Shown here piece after piece: positions 24,602 through 34,349 of a DNA stretch of 64,000 nt. Position 1 is the first letter of the stretch, and the number at the start of each line of letters is the position of its first letter. The position numbers and the translations under genes were made by a program. This DNA comes from Acanthamoeba lenticulata. Its lineage: Eukaryota > Discosea > Longamoebia > Acanthamoebidae. The stretch covers positions 1 to 64,000 of the forward strand of contig NAVB01000005.1 in the NCBI GenBank assembly GCA_002179805.1. The letters run 5' to 3'. The notes beneath the pieces were generated by a model. It saw nothing but the letters and a program-made list of their open reading frames with translations, was not told the origin of the DNA and did not search any database.

Positions 24602-25332
24602 ATGGATAACATGCAGCGTGAGGTCGCCACGCTGGAGGAACGCAATTCACACTTAACGGCGAAAGCAAAGGAAGAGTTGTTCGAGCTTCTGTTGGCCGAT
24701 CCCTTGTTGGCTGATGAGCACGCCATGGGGATACACTTGCTAAAGAAGGGCACCAGCAAGATGGGGGCAGTCCAGCTGCAGCTTCTTGATGCTCTTCTTG
24801 CCAAAGGAGTGGGAGACGCATTCGACATCTGCGTTCGCAAGCACGATGGAGAGCGCATTCGTACGCCAATGTTTGCATTTTGCTCCTACTTCGTACCAGA
24901 TGCTCATCGTTCTGGATGGTTCAGCATTGGTGGTGACCTACACCACAACAGTGGGTGAGCTCAAACAACAGCTGCAGCTCGCAGTGGAGCACCGGACGAT
25001 GGCCGAGAAGCAGCCCTCGCGGCACATCAGCTGGTGCAGCCAACGTTGAGCGGTGGGTGAGGGCTCGCCGCTGACTCTCCTCGCTTTCCTGAACAGGAAG
25101 TATGTGTGGAGCCACAACTGCCTCGCCTTCGAGGGACGGCGCCTGCTCGACGACAAGCAGCAACTAGCCGACGCTGGCATCGGTACCTCCTCGCCACAAT
25201 AAAGGGTCCCTTCCCCGAGCGCTGCGCTGACGAGAGTGTCGTGACGTCGTGCACCGGCCTTCATCAGGTAGAGACGCTTGTCTCACATTCGCCGACTACC
25301 GACCACCGGACCCACGAGGCAGATACAACTGA
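24602..25332 (+). CDS. SNRNP25: U11/U12 snRNP 25 kDa-like protein (minor spliceosome)
   Basis: Ubiquitin-like-fold protein of the U11/U12 di-snRNP. The ATG at 24602 begins an N-terminal helical part (LEERNSHLTAKAKEEL). It is followed by FDICVRKHDGERI, LIVLDGSALVVTYTTTVGEL, RHISW/KYVWSHNCLAFEGRRL and DDKQQLADAGI. The last two match the family signature (HISWxYVW ... LxDYGI). The final exon reads GRDACLTFADYRPP, where the family has RNRDEVSFI. Four exons. Exon 1 ends at 24860 in phase 1, but the only acceptor (24898-24899) would need phase 0. One base is therefore inconsistent, which suggests a sequence error or an unmodelled splice. The other junctions keep frame. Confidence 0.75.
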
Positions 25333-25440
25333 CCACGGCGGCACAAGAGAAGAAGATGAAGACAACGAACTTGCTGTTCGCCACATGCACATGTCGCCCA
25401 GAAAATGAAGAAGAAAGTGTTTTTTCTTATTCGCGCAAAC

Positions 25441-28224
25441 ATGGAGGTGTCGCGCCACGAGGGTTGCGGCAACCTCGAGGTGCAGCGCCACATCTTTCAT
25501 GTGCTCGACCGAACGACGGGGGACGCGCCCTCGGAGAGGTGTGTCCTTGCTTGCTGCTAGCTTGCGCCTGCGCTCTGGTTCCTGGTGCCCACCCCCTACG
25601 TTTTGGGGGGGGGTTGAATGAGCTGCAGGTATGGCCACTCGGCGGTGGAGTGGGGCGGGCGCCTGTTTGTGTTCGGGGGATGCGACACCCAGGGCGCCTT
25701 CTCCAACGAGCTCTTTGAGTATCACCTGGGTGCGCGTCTGCTGCTCCCTCTACACGTTGAACAACGCCTGACAAGACTACTTCTTCTCAGAGCGGAGGAT
25801 GTGGCGCAAGCTGAGCGGGTCCGGTGATGAACCCGACGGGGGAGCACAAGACGAGCTGCAGAGTCAGAATCCTAAGGGCAGGTCGGTCGTCGACTCTCTT
25901 GTGCACGGCGTTGGTACTGTCTCACGCACACATGACCCCAGGCACTTCCACTCGGCAGTGGTACACAACGGCTCGATGTACGTGTTTGGGGGCAAGAGCA
26001 ACGGCTACATGAACGACCTCCATTGCTACCACTTTGGTACCAGGGCCTCTTGTGCTCTTCTCGTCCCCGAACCCTCACGACCACACCAACACATGTGCGT
26101 TGTTTGCTTGCTCGGTGGCGGTGGCGGTTCATCGCCCTTACAGACAGCGCCGTGTGGAGCGAGATCCGACCCTCGGCCAAGAAGCACGGCGGAGCGCCCT
26201 CCAAACGGCACGGCTGGCTGACCACTTCCTGGGCCCGTTTCCGCTATTCTCCTCATTTGGCCCCTTCTTGTTTGTCTCACGCACAGGTACGGCCACGTTG
26301 CTGCAGTCTACAACGAGCGCATGTACGTGTTTGGCGGCTACGACGACTTTGGGCTCAAGTGCAACGACCTTCACGAGTTTGACTTCAGTTTGGCATTCCT
26401 TCATGACGTCCTGCTTGTCTTGGTCTTTCTCTCATCGCGCATGTCGTCGCCAGAGTCGCGCGAGTGGCATCGGATCGAGCAAATGGGGACCGCACCCGAG
26501 CGCTACCACATGTCCGCCGTCGTGCGCCAGGGCTCCCTCTACCTCTTCGGCGGCTACCCGGGCCTCAGCGACCTCCACGAGTTCCGCTTCGGTGCGTTGC
26601 CTTCTTCTTCATCATCAGCACAGCATCGTTTCTTGTCTAACTTTGTGGTCTGGTATCGGGCGCAGGTACTCGCACGTGGTCGCTCATCAAAGCCGAGGGC
26701 TGCGTGCCCAAGCCCTGCTGGGGCCATCGCGTGCGTGGCTCTCTCCCTCTCGAGCTCATATTTTGTGTTCTTGTTGTTGTGTCGTGTTTGATGGAATGCC
26801 TCACGTGCCTCTCCCGCCCCAAGGCGTTTCTGCTGCACGACCGCATGTACGTGCTGGGCGGGTCCCAGATGCCGTCGTCGCCGCAGGGCGAGCTCTACTC
26901 GTTCTCCTTTGGTTCGCGGCGCCTCACACGCTCCTTAGCTCGCCGCCTCTCCGCTCATCTCATCTCATCTCGTTCGCCCCCGCCAGAGAAGCGCAAGTGG
27001 AAGACCCTGAACGTGGCCGGCTTCCCACAGCGCTGCTTCCACTCGGTGATCACCTACGGCAAGCTCGTGGTCGCCTTTGGCGGTCGAGACGCGCACAATG
27101 TGAGCCACAACGACCTCTACTGCGCCACTTTTGGTTCGTTTTCTACTTATTTTTTCTTGTTTTATGATACTATTTATGATTTATTTTCATTTTAATGCTC
27201 ATTTTTGGTGACATTCATAGACACGGGGGAGGGGCGGCCGTGCACGCTCGTCAACGACCTCTTCTCGCTCATCAACGACCCCGAGTACAGCGACGTCGTG
27301 TTCCTCTTCGGGGACGACTCCGGATCACCGTCATCCTCTTCTTCAGCGCCGAGGTCGCTGACATCGTCGTGGTCGTCGGCGCCGACGCGGGGCGTGATCC
27401 GCGCCCACCGCAACATCCTGTATGCGCGATGCGAGCAGCTCAAGGATATGTTCGAGGGCGGCAGTCCTCGTGTCGACGAGCTCTCCTCAGGAGGCGAGAT
27501 CGAGACCCGGACCAAGGGCAAGGAACGATGGGACAAGGATGGAAGCGATGATGATGATAACGGTGACCCTGATGGTCAAGTCGTCGCCGCCGCCGGCTCT
27601 GCTCGACAGCGACCGCCCTCTGGGCCGGGCAGCGCGCAGAGGCGCTCGGAGCTGCTGCAGGTCAAGATCGAGGGCATCGAGTTTGACGTGTTCTACCAGT
27701 TCATCGTCTATCTCTACACCAGCGAGCTGCGTCTGCGCGACCCACCAGACGAGCATGTACGTCTCCTGTCCGTATGTGTGTGCCCATCCCCCCTTGCCAA
27801 GCTGAAGACCATGATCCTCTTCTTCTTCTTCTTCTTCTTCTGTCGCAGGTGCTGCTGGGCTTGATGGTGGTGGCCAACGGCTTCGGGCTGGACCACCTGC
27901 GGAGCTTGAGCGGGTGGCTCGCCACGCGATGCGTGACCGTCGATAACGTGGCGCTCTTCCTCACCAAGGCGCACGCCCTCAACGTGGACAACTTGTTCTC
28001 CTTCTGCATGGCCTTCATCCTCGAGCACTACACGGTGCGCTGCCTTCTCTCCCTTGCACACGCACAAACACTGGACAAGAAGGAGGTCCTCATGCGATGT
28101 GGGGACGGCGGTGGACCAGGTGTTGAAGGCCAGCCTCAAGCACTCGCTGGAGGCCCACCTGCTGCGTAAAGTGCGCAAGGCCGCGTCGGCCATGGACGCC
28201 GTCGGGGCCTCGTCCATGCCGTAG
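25441..28224 (+). CDS. Kelch-repeat and BTB/BACK-domain protein
   Basis: Probable Cullin-3 adaptor or LZTR1-like protein. The ATG at 25441 starts a short N-terminus. Kelch blades follow, each on its own exon pair: YGHSAVEWGGRLFVFGG, HFHSAVVHNGSMYVFGG, YGHVAAVYNERMYVFGG, YHMSAVVRQGSLYLFGG, AFLLHDRMYVLGG and CFHSVITYGKLVVAFGG. After about 27224 a BTB fold begins (LINDPEYSDVVFLFG ... GVIRAHRNILYARC ... EFDVFYQFIVYLYTSEL). It is interrupted by two low-complexity insertions, one Ser-rich and one acidic. A BACK-like helical end follows (LLGLMVVANGFGLDHL), with stop at 28222-28224. At least twelve introns, one with a 9-base G run (25605-25613). Confidence 0.88.
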
Positions 28225-28274
28225 TGGCTGCAAGGGGTGAGACCAATACAAAAATCGCTCCTCTCTATTTGTTC

Positions 28275-29173
28275 TCATGCTGGCCGGGAGCTTGACGCTA
28301 CTGAAGGAGATGATGTGGAAGAAGAAGAAAAAGGAGAAGGAGAAGGAGGGCCTTCATTGTTGGAGACGATGGCCAGCTCAAGACAGCGCACCGGGCTCGG
28401 GCACTGGCATTCTCGGCCGCCGGGGCAGGTGGCGTAGTCCCGGCTGCGGTTGGCCTGGTTCGACTCCCACAAGATGTGCGAGCCCTTGATGCACCACTTG
28501 TTTCGGCACAGGTGCGAGGCCACCCAAAAGGGCTGGTCTCGGGCGGCAGGTTGCCCTCCACGATCGCCATGATGTGGTGATCATTGATCTTGGCCGGCAG
28601 CTCGGGCATGTCGCGTTGCCACTTGCGGGGCACGGAGAGCCGACCATAGCCAGAGGTAAGCGAGCCGGTGTAGCGCAGACAAAACATGAGCGGGTCGGGC
28701 TGGCTGTGCTTCTCCACGCAGCTGAGCCGGGTGATACGCTGTACCAAGTTGTCGAGCAGAGGTAGTGGGATGATATGTGGGTAGGACAGGTCTTTCTGCA
28801 GGCGTAACCTGCTTCGATCTGGTTCGGGAGCAGTAGCAGCAGTAGAAGGAGAACTTGGCTCTGCCTGAGAGGTGGTAGCAGTGGTGGGTTCGAGTGGTGC
28901 TGGCAATATTCGCCTGTGGCCAGGAGTGATAGTCACTGCAGTAGACGAAGGTTGAGGCACCAGCAGAAAACCGCCTTCTCCCGGCAGTAGAGGCCGGTTG
29001 TGGCGTCGGTGCATTTGTGGTGGGGTAGGGTGAACAGCCACGTTGCGTTCCTGATCGGGCACACACTCGACTTGGCCGCTGGTGAGCCCCGAGCAGTAGA
29101 TATCCAGGTCAAAGGCTGCATCGATGTCTTCCAAGTCGGTTGGTTCTTGATCACTCGGAGCGGCCGCTGTCAT
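28275..29173 (-). CDS. His-Me-finger endonuclease-type zinc-binding protein, frame broken once
   Basis: The C-terminal part matches the zinc-binding loop family of His-Me (I-PpoI-like) homing endonucleases. Its signatures are CLRYTGSLTSGYGRLSV, IVEGNLPPETSPF, then ASHLCRNKWCIKGSHILWES, NQANRSRDYATC and CQCPSPVRC. The block before and the block after TSPF lie in different frames. Adding one T to the TTTT run of the coding strand (plus-strand A run at 28536-28539) restores frame, and no intron explains the shift. It is either a sequencing error or a disabled gene. The N-terminal ~170 residues are Pro/Thr/Ser-rich. ATG 29173 is the first in this frame; another upstream ATG (29222) with a basic stretch is in a different frame. 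Confidence 0.6.
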
Positions 29174-29387
29174 TGCTGCCACCACTGTCGTCGCGGATAA
29201 CTCGCACCCGCTTCCTCTTCATACGCTTGTTGGCGCCTTTTCTCTTTGCCAATAAAGCAAGTAAGCGCCTTTCTCATGTTCCTGTGCTCTTGTGCTTGTG
29301 AAGGCCGTGCCTGGCAGCTCAAGCAACCATTAAACGGCCTTTTTTTGTCTTTTTTATTACAGTGTTTTGTCAAGTCTGGAGGCAAAC

Positions 29388-31639
29388 TCAACCCAGGAAG
29401 AGCGGTGGGTCGTTGTCGTCGGTTGCAGGTGAGAGCGTAGCATGAGGTGCACTGCTGCTGCTCACAGGCTGCGGCGGATACGCGGGAGCGGGGGGCTTGG
29501 GCGGAAGCTTGGGTAGTGGGGCCTTGATGCCGCTCCCGCTCGCAGCCAGCATATGCGCACTCGTGCCTGGCGGCATGGGCGGCAAGGGCTTCGCCCCGAC
29601 CATCGGCCGCCTCGACAACGACGACGACGACGCGGCCAGTCCACTTGCCTCGGTCGATGGCGCCACGTCCTCGTTGGTTTGATTGCTGGGCGGCAGCTGC
29701 GGCAGCACCTTGTTCATCATCGGCGTGGGAGAGCTGCCAGGCGAGGGCGTGGCTGAGGCCGGGTTCAGCAATGTGAAGGATCGCGGCGATCGGATCGAAC
29801 TGTGGCTGGCCGAGGTCGCCGCAGGCTCCAGCTGGCCAGCCTCGCCGGCCGCGGTCGCGATGACGGAGCCGTTGGAGGGCGGCGGCGGCGTCTGCGGGAG
29901 GGGCGGCAGCTTGGGCAGAGGTTTGCCGCTTGGCGGAGAAATAAAGGTTGCGCGCCGTGGCGGTGGACTCTGATGCGGCTCCGACAAGTCCCTCCGGACG
30001 GGCCTTGCCTGCATGATCGGAGCGTTGCTCTGTGTGCGGCCGATGTGATGTTCATCATCATCATCATCATCATCCGTGAGCTCATGACCTGTGCTGGGCA
30101 GAGAGAAAGAAAGGCTCCTGCGCACCATAGACATGGAGAGAGACGAGGCGGCGGGGCTTGACGGGGCTGCGCGCGGCGAGGTCGGAGCCACGTCAGCCTG
30201 TCTAGGCAGAGCAAGCGACGAGCACGAGCTGCTGATGCTCTCCCGAGTAGAATGTCCACCTACAGGCGGCGGACGTTGTTAAGTTGTTCCCACCGAGAGC
30301 GGGCAGGCAAGAAGTGCTCGCGTACCCGAGCCGGCCAAGGGCTCCCGCGGGTCGTTGCTGGGGCTGATGAACGTGGCGGCGGTGATGGCAGTTGTACTGC
30401 TGCTGCTGCTGCTGCTTGTGCTGGTGGCGGTGCTGGTGGGCATGCTGTTGAAGTTGCTTGGGTTGTTGTTGTTGTTGTTGGGGGCCAGCGACGGCGCCGG
30501 CGTCAAGGGAATGCGGGCCACCTCGGCCGCGCGGGCGACGTGCAGGAAGTCGCAGCTCTCGTTTATGTTCTCCAGGAAGTGCACCTGGTTGTCGATCATC
30601 TTCTTGACGATGGGGTCGATGTGGTAGGCCCGGTTGAGGTCCAGGTCCATGAGCTCCATCTTGAGGTTCTCGTTCTTCTCCACGAGTTCGGCCTTGATCG
30701 AATCGCGCGTGGTCACCTCCTACAACAGTGACATGTTGTCCATATGAGCGTCGCGCGTCTTGCCTTCCGGAAATTCACTCACGGCCCCGCGACGCACCTG
30801 ATCGTACTTGGCGAGGCGCTCCAGCTTCCGGTCCTTACTCGACTCGTACTTGCGCCGCCGTTTCTCCACGCGCACGCATGCCTTGTACAAGAGGCCGATC
30901 AAGTCTTCTCGTGCGACTGCCTTGGACTGCGCCGGGGAAGGAGAGACGCGCGTTCAGTGCTTTGGGGGAAAGGAAGGCCACAAACACGGGCTGGCCTGAT
31001 GGCTGGGGGCGAAGGAGAGTACTCGCATGCCGATCAACCGCCCTCGATGCTGGAGGAGGCTCTCGTTGGCCTGCTGCGTGCCCTCCTGCGCTCGTTTGAC
31101 ACACAAGCCAGTGGTGAGAAGTTGAGCCGATACTGGGACGGGAGAAATGCGTACACTAAAGTCTTGGGCGGCCATCTTGAGCTTGAGCTGGGTGAGCAGG
31201 AACTTGGCGGCCACCTCCCGCCCGTTGTAGTCGCCGTAGAAGGCCTCCACGCTCTCGCCCAGCTCCGTCGCCGATGTGGCCATGCCTGGTACCGGCCCCG
31301 CGTGAGCGCTCCAAGGAAGGCCTCGGCACGACAGCGGCGGCGACGCACCGATGAGGCTTTGGTAAAAGGTGCCCAAAGAGCTGAGGATCTGGTCGACCTG
31401 TTTGATCTGGTGCTCCACCTGTTCGCGATACGTCTCGAACTCGGGGTCATTGAGGCCCAGCTCGTCGCCCTTGAACTGTTGGAACTGGCCAGAGGCAAGC
31501 TCCCGGGTCAGCGCTTTCTTTGGTCCGCGAGGAGTTCGCCCCAAACACGACAAGCCTGCGGTGGGGGAGTGTTGTTGCTGGCACGCACCTTGGAGAGCGC
31601 GGCAATGTGCTTGGTCACTCCAAACTTGAGCCGATCCAT
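29388..31639 (-). CDS. BAR-domain protein with proline-rich SH3-ligand tail
   Basis: Predicted membrane-curvature scaffold. The ATG at 31639 gives MDRLKFGVTKHIAALSK, then KALTRELASGQFQQF and long amphipathic helices (ETYREQVEHQIKQVDQILSS, GESVEAFYGDYNGREVAAKF, YKACVRVEKRRRKYESSKDR, LKMELMDLDLNRAYHIDPIV). These form a BAR/IMD-type coiled dimerisation domain of ~280 residues. After an intron at ~30260-30325 the same frame continues into a ~300-residue disordered tail. That tail has an Asp run and repeated PxLPxLPP motifs (GKPLPKLPPLPQTPPPP, VLPQLPPS, KPLPPMPPG, APLPKLPPKPPAPAYPP) that could bind SH3 domains. About seven exons. Stop at 29388. Confidence 0.8.
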
Positions 31640-31854
31640 ATCTCTCTCTGTCTCTCTTTTGATGCTTCTTCTTCACGACCGGAGCCCACCACCAACTCTG
31701 GTGTGAAGAAGAAAGGGAAGCGATCACCCGAACCGTTTTCTGCGTTACACGTCAGGAAAGAAAAAAAAGAAAAAAAGAAATACAGATTTATTTCTTGGCA
31801 ATTCTCTTTGATATTAAAAAAATATAAATATGTACAGGAAGAAAAGAGCCTCAA

Positions 31855-32996
31855 TCAGTTGCGACGAGAGCCCACCTGTCGTGCATGACGCGACGCAGCG
31901 CGTGAGGTGAGATTGTAACGTTCATGCATGAAAAGCGAGAAAGAAGCCCGAACCGTGTAGTACTCTCCGACGAAGAGCGTCTTTCGGTTATCGCACAGGT
32001 AGGTCAGGAATCGCTCCATCTTCTGGCGGATGAGGACACGAGCTTCGTCCTCCATGTCCACCTTCTCCAGCAGATCAGGAAACTTGACTGATTGGGTTAG
32101 AAAGCGCGCATAGAGTGAGTAGGGCGAATCTGGAGGTCGTATGATTGAGAGTGGTGTGTGTGGTACCGAACAAGCGGAGCAGATGCTCGGCGCCGTAGAT
32201 ATCGGCCATGATGGCGTTCCGGCTCTTGCGCCTGAGCTCGTTGTACTGTGCTCTGCAAAAGAGAGGACAGGTTAATTTGGGAACACGACAACGTCTGGTG
32301 AAGAAGATAAGTGTCTACCGTTCCGGGCCGTAGAGCAAGACACAACCCACGGACTTGTTGAAGTAGCATCGGATCCCTTCCACGACTTCGTCCCATGCGT
32401 GGCTGTGTCACAGAAACAAGAGATTGAAAACAAACATGTCAGCTTCCATGAGCCCACGTGAAGCGCGTCCATGCAGCCATGGCTCTCTGGTAGGAAGCAA
32501 TTTGTTCTCGGGAGATGGATCGTCTGTATGCGTTTGCTGACCAGCCACGGCTTGGGCGCGGCCTTCAAGAGCAGTCTCCCTTCTTCAGCCAGTGGAACAG
32601 CCCCTTTGGCTCCACTGATGCGCGCTGCTGCCCGCGCTAATGGAAGAGAAAAGTGTGCACCTTTTTCCCTTGGCGTCGACCACTGGTGGCAGGGTAAGCA
32701 GATAATCGTCGAGAATCTTGTTCACATTAGGCTCACAGGGCAAGCGAAGCAGCTGCAAAGCAAGTTTGAGTTTGATGCAGGAAATGGGGAAAATCTGAAG
32801 TGTGCACCTGCTTTTCTTGCTCGATCAGTTCCTGCTCTTTGTAAATTAGGCGCATCAGGGGTCGTGGAATGGTCAGCGAGAAGGTCGAACTGCCTTCAAG
32901 GCCAGAAGTGAGCGTAGGGGACTCCTTTACAGCGCGAGGTCCCTTACTGGGTTGCACAGGCGTGCTGAGTTTGCGTTTGGTTCCTCTTGCGCTCAT
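31855..32996 (-). CDS. MRG-domain protein (MORF4-related), no chromodomain
   Basis: MRG proteins are subunits of NuA4-type acetyltransferase and Sin3/Rpd3S-type deacetylase complexes. The ATG at 32996 gives a basic N-terminus (MSARGTKRKLSTPVQPSKGP), then the MRG fold. Its blocks are FSLTIPRPLMRLIYKEQELI, LPCEPNVNKILDDYLLTLP, EVVEGIRCYFNKSVGCVLLY, GPERTQYNELRRKS, DIYGAEHLLRLFVKFPDLLE and MERFLTYLCDNRKTLFVGEY. The last exon encodes VGSRRN and a stop at 31855. Six or so exons. No chromodomain is found upstream of the MRG fold, so it resembles the short MORF4L2/MRGX-type paralogues. Confidence 0.88.
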
Positions 32997-33119
32997 GTTG
33001 CGATCTTCTTCTGTGCTGAGGAAAAGAATCAGGAAATAAAAAGGGCGGGAAAGGGCACGCCGGCAAAGTCAACGTAGCGCGAGCACAACAATGAGCAGCC
33101 TTTGTTGCCGCCCTGTGCG

Positions 33120-34134
33120 ATGGAGCGATGTCAAGGATGCCATTGCTGTGCCCGCAACAAGGAACTTCACTCCGAGCTTGGTAAGGTTCTAATAATCCGT
33201 CGAGAAATGACATGAATTAACATAAAACCTTTGCTCCTTCAGCACGCCTGGCAACACGTGGCCAAGTTCAACACTTGCAGCTGCTATTGAAGCAGTACAT
33301 AGATGTTGATTTGGACACACCCGAAGAACCCGATCCTGCGGTGCGTGCAACACCACCGGAGATGATCTCCTTCTCCCACTCATTCGTGCTCCACTCAAGA
33401 ACCCTGGAGACGACCAAGAGAGTTTGTCTCCAGGTGATGCTACTCTCGATGAGTATGAGCTGTGTGATGCAGACACTTACTGTGACTACTCTATTTCTTG
33501 GGTACGTACCCGGCCAACACATCACCAGTGATATCGCGACGTTTTGCTCAGGACCCACGACAGACTCGGCCTGCGCTGGAGGAAGCTGACCAAGCGAAGA
33601 AAAGGAAACGGAGCAGCGAAGATAATGACCATCGCTGGGCGGACAAACGAGCTCGCGGGCGAGTATTCAAAGGTATCACGTCCTGCTACTTGCCGTGCTT
33701 TCGCATCTCAATCGACCATTGCAACAAGCAGAAACGGACTGTGGGGCCTGCTTGTTAGAGATTGGAGACCAAGACCAAGTATTTAAATTGCATTGCTCTC
33801 ATGAGTTTCATTTGACCTGCGTTGCCAACTGTATTCGTACGCTCGTCTGTTCTTGGCTCGATCTACCTATGTTGTGGTCATGTCCTCACGCGTAGTCCGT
33901 TTACGTCACAGAGTATCGAGCCATTGCCAACAAGTGCCCTCGCTGCCGAGCACCGTTCACATCCCAAGAGATCGCGCAGGTGCAGGCTCGGGCCAAGGTC
34001 AGGCGCCTATCTCAAGATTGATTCTTCGCGTGAACTCATCTAGCTCTATGTTACAGACCATACAAGCCGAAGCGCGCAGAAACAAACGGGCTTGCTCAGC
34101 TGCGTACTCGACAAGGCGCGATGTGGAGCGATAA
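33120..34134 (+). CDS. RING-finger protein with Cys-rich N-terminus
   Basis: Probable E3 ubiquitin ligase. ATG 33120 was chosen over 33091 because only its frame joins in phase across the first intron. It encodes MERCQGCHCCARNKELHSEL followed by a helix (RGQVQHLQLLLKQY). An acidic segment (DEYELCDADTYCDYSISW) and a bipartite basic region (AKKRKRSSEDNDHRWADKRA, a likely nuclear signal) come next. The RING is CGACLLEIGDQDQVFKLHCS, HEFHLTC, then YRAIANKCPRCRAPF after an intron, a C3H2C3-type pattern. The C-terminus (QAEARRNKRACSAAYSTRRD) is basic. Six introns of 40-80 bases, all GT-AG. Confidence 0.82.
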
Positions 34135-34349
34135 TGATCAGCATCAGCAACACACGAAGAAATACAATGAGAAAACCAATTGAGGGGCACAGCCGGGAAA
34201 GGAAACGAGTTTCCTTTTCTCGGCGTCGACGTAAACATTCTCTTCACCGCGCAGCCGCGGTGTGGCTTTCTGTAGCGAACGTCGGCCGTTTAGCCAGATA
34301 CGGAAGATAGGGGGCACGAGAAGGCCCCAACAAGGCAAGTGGTGTTGAG

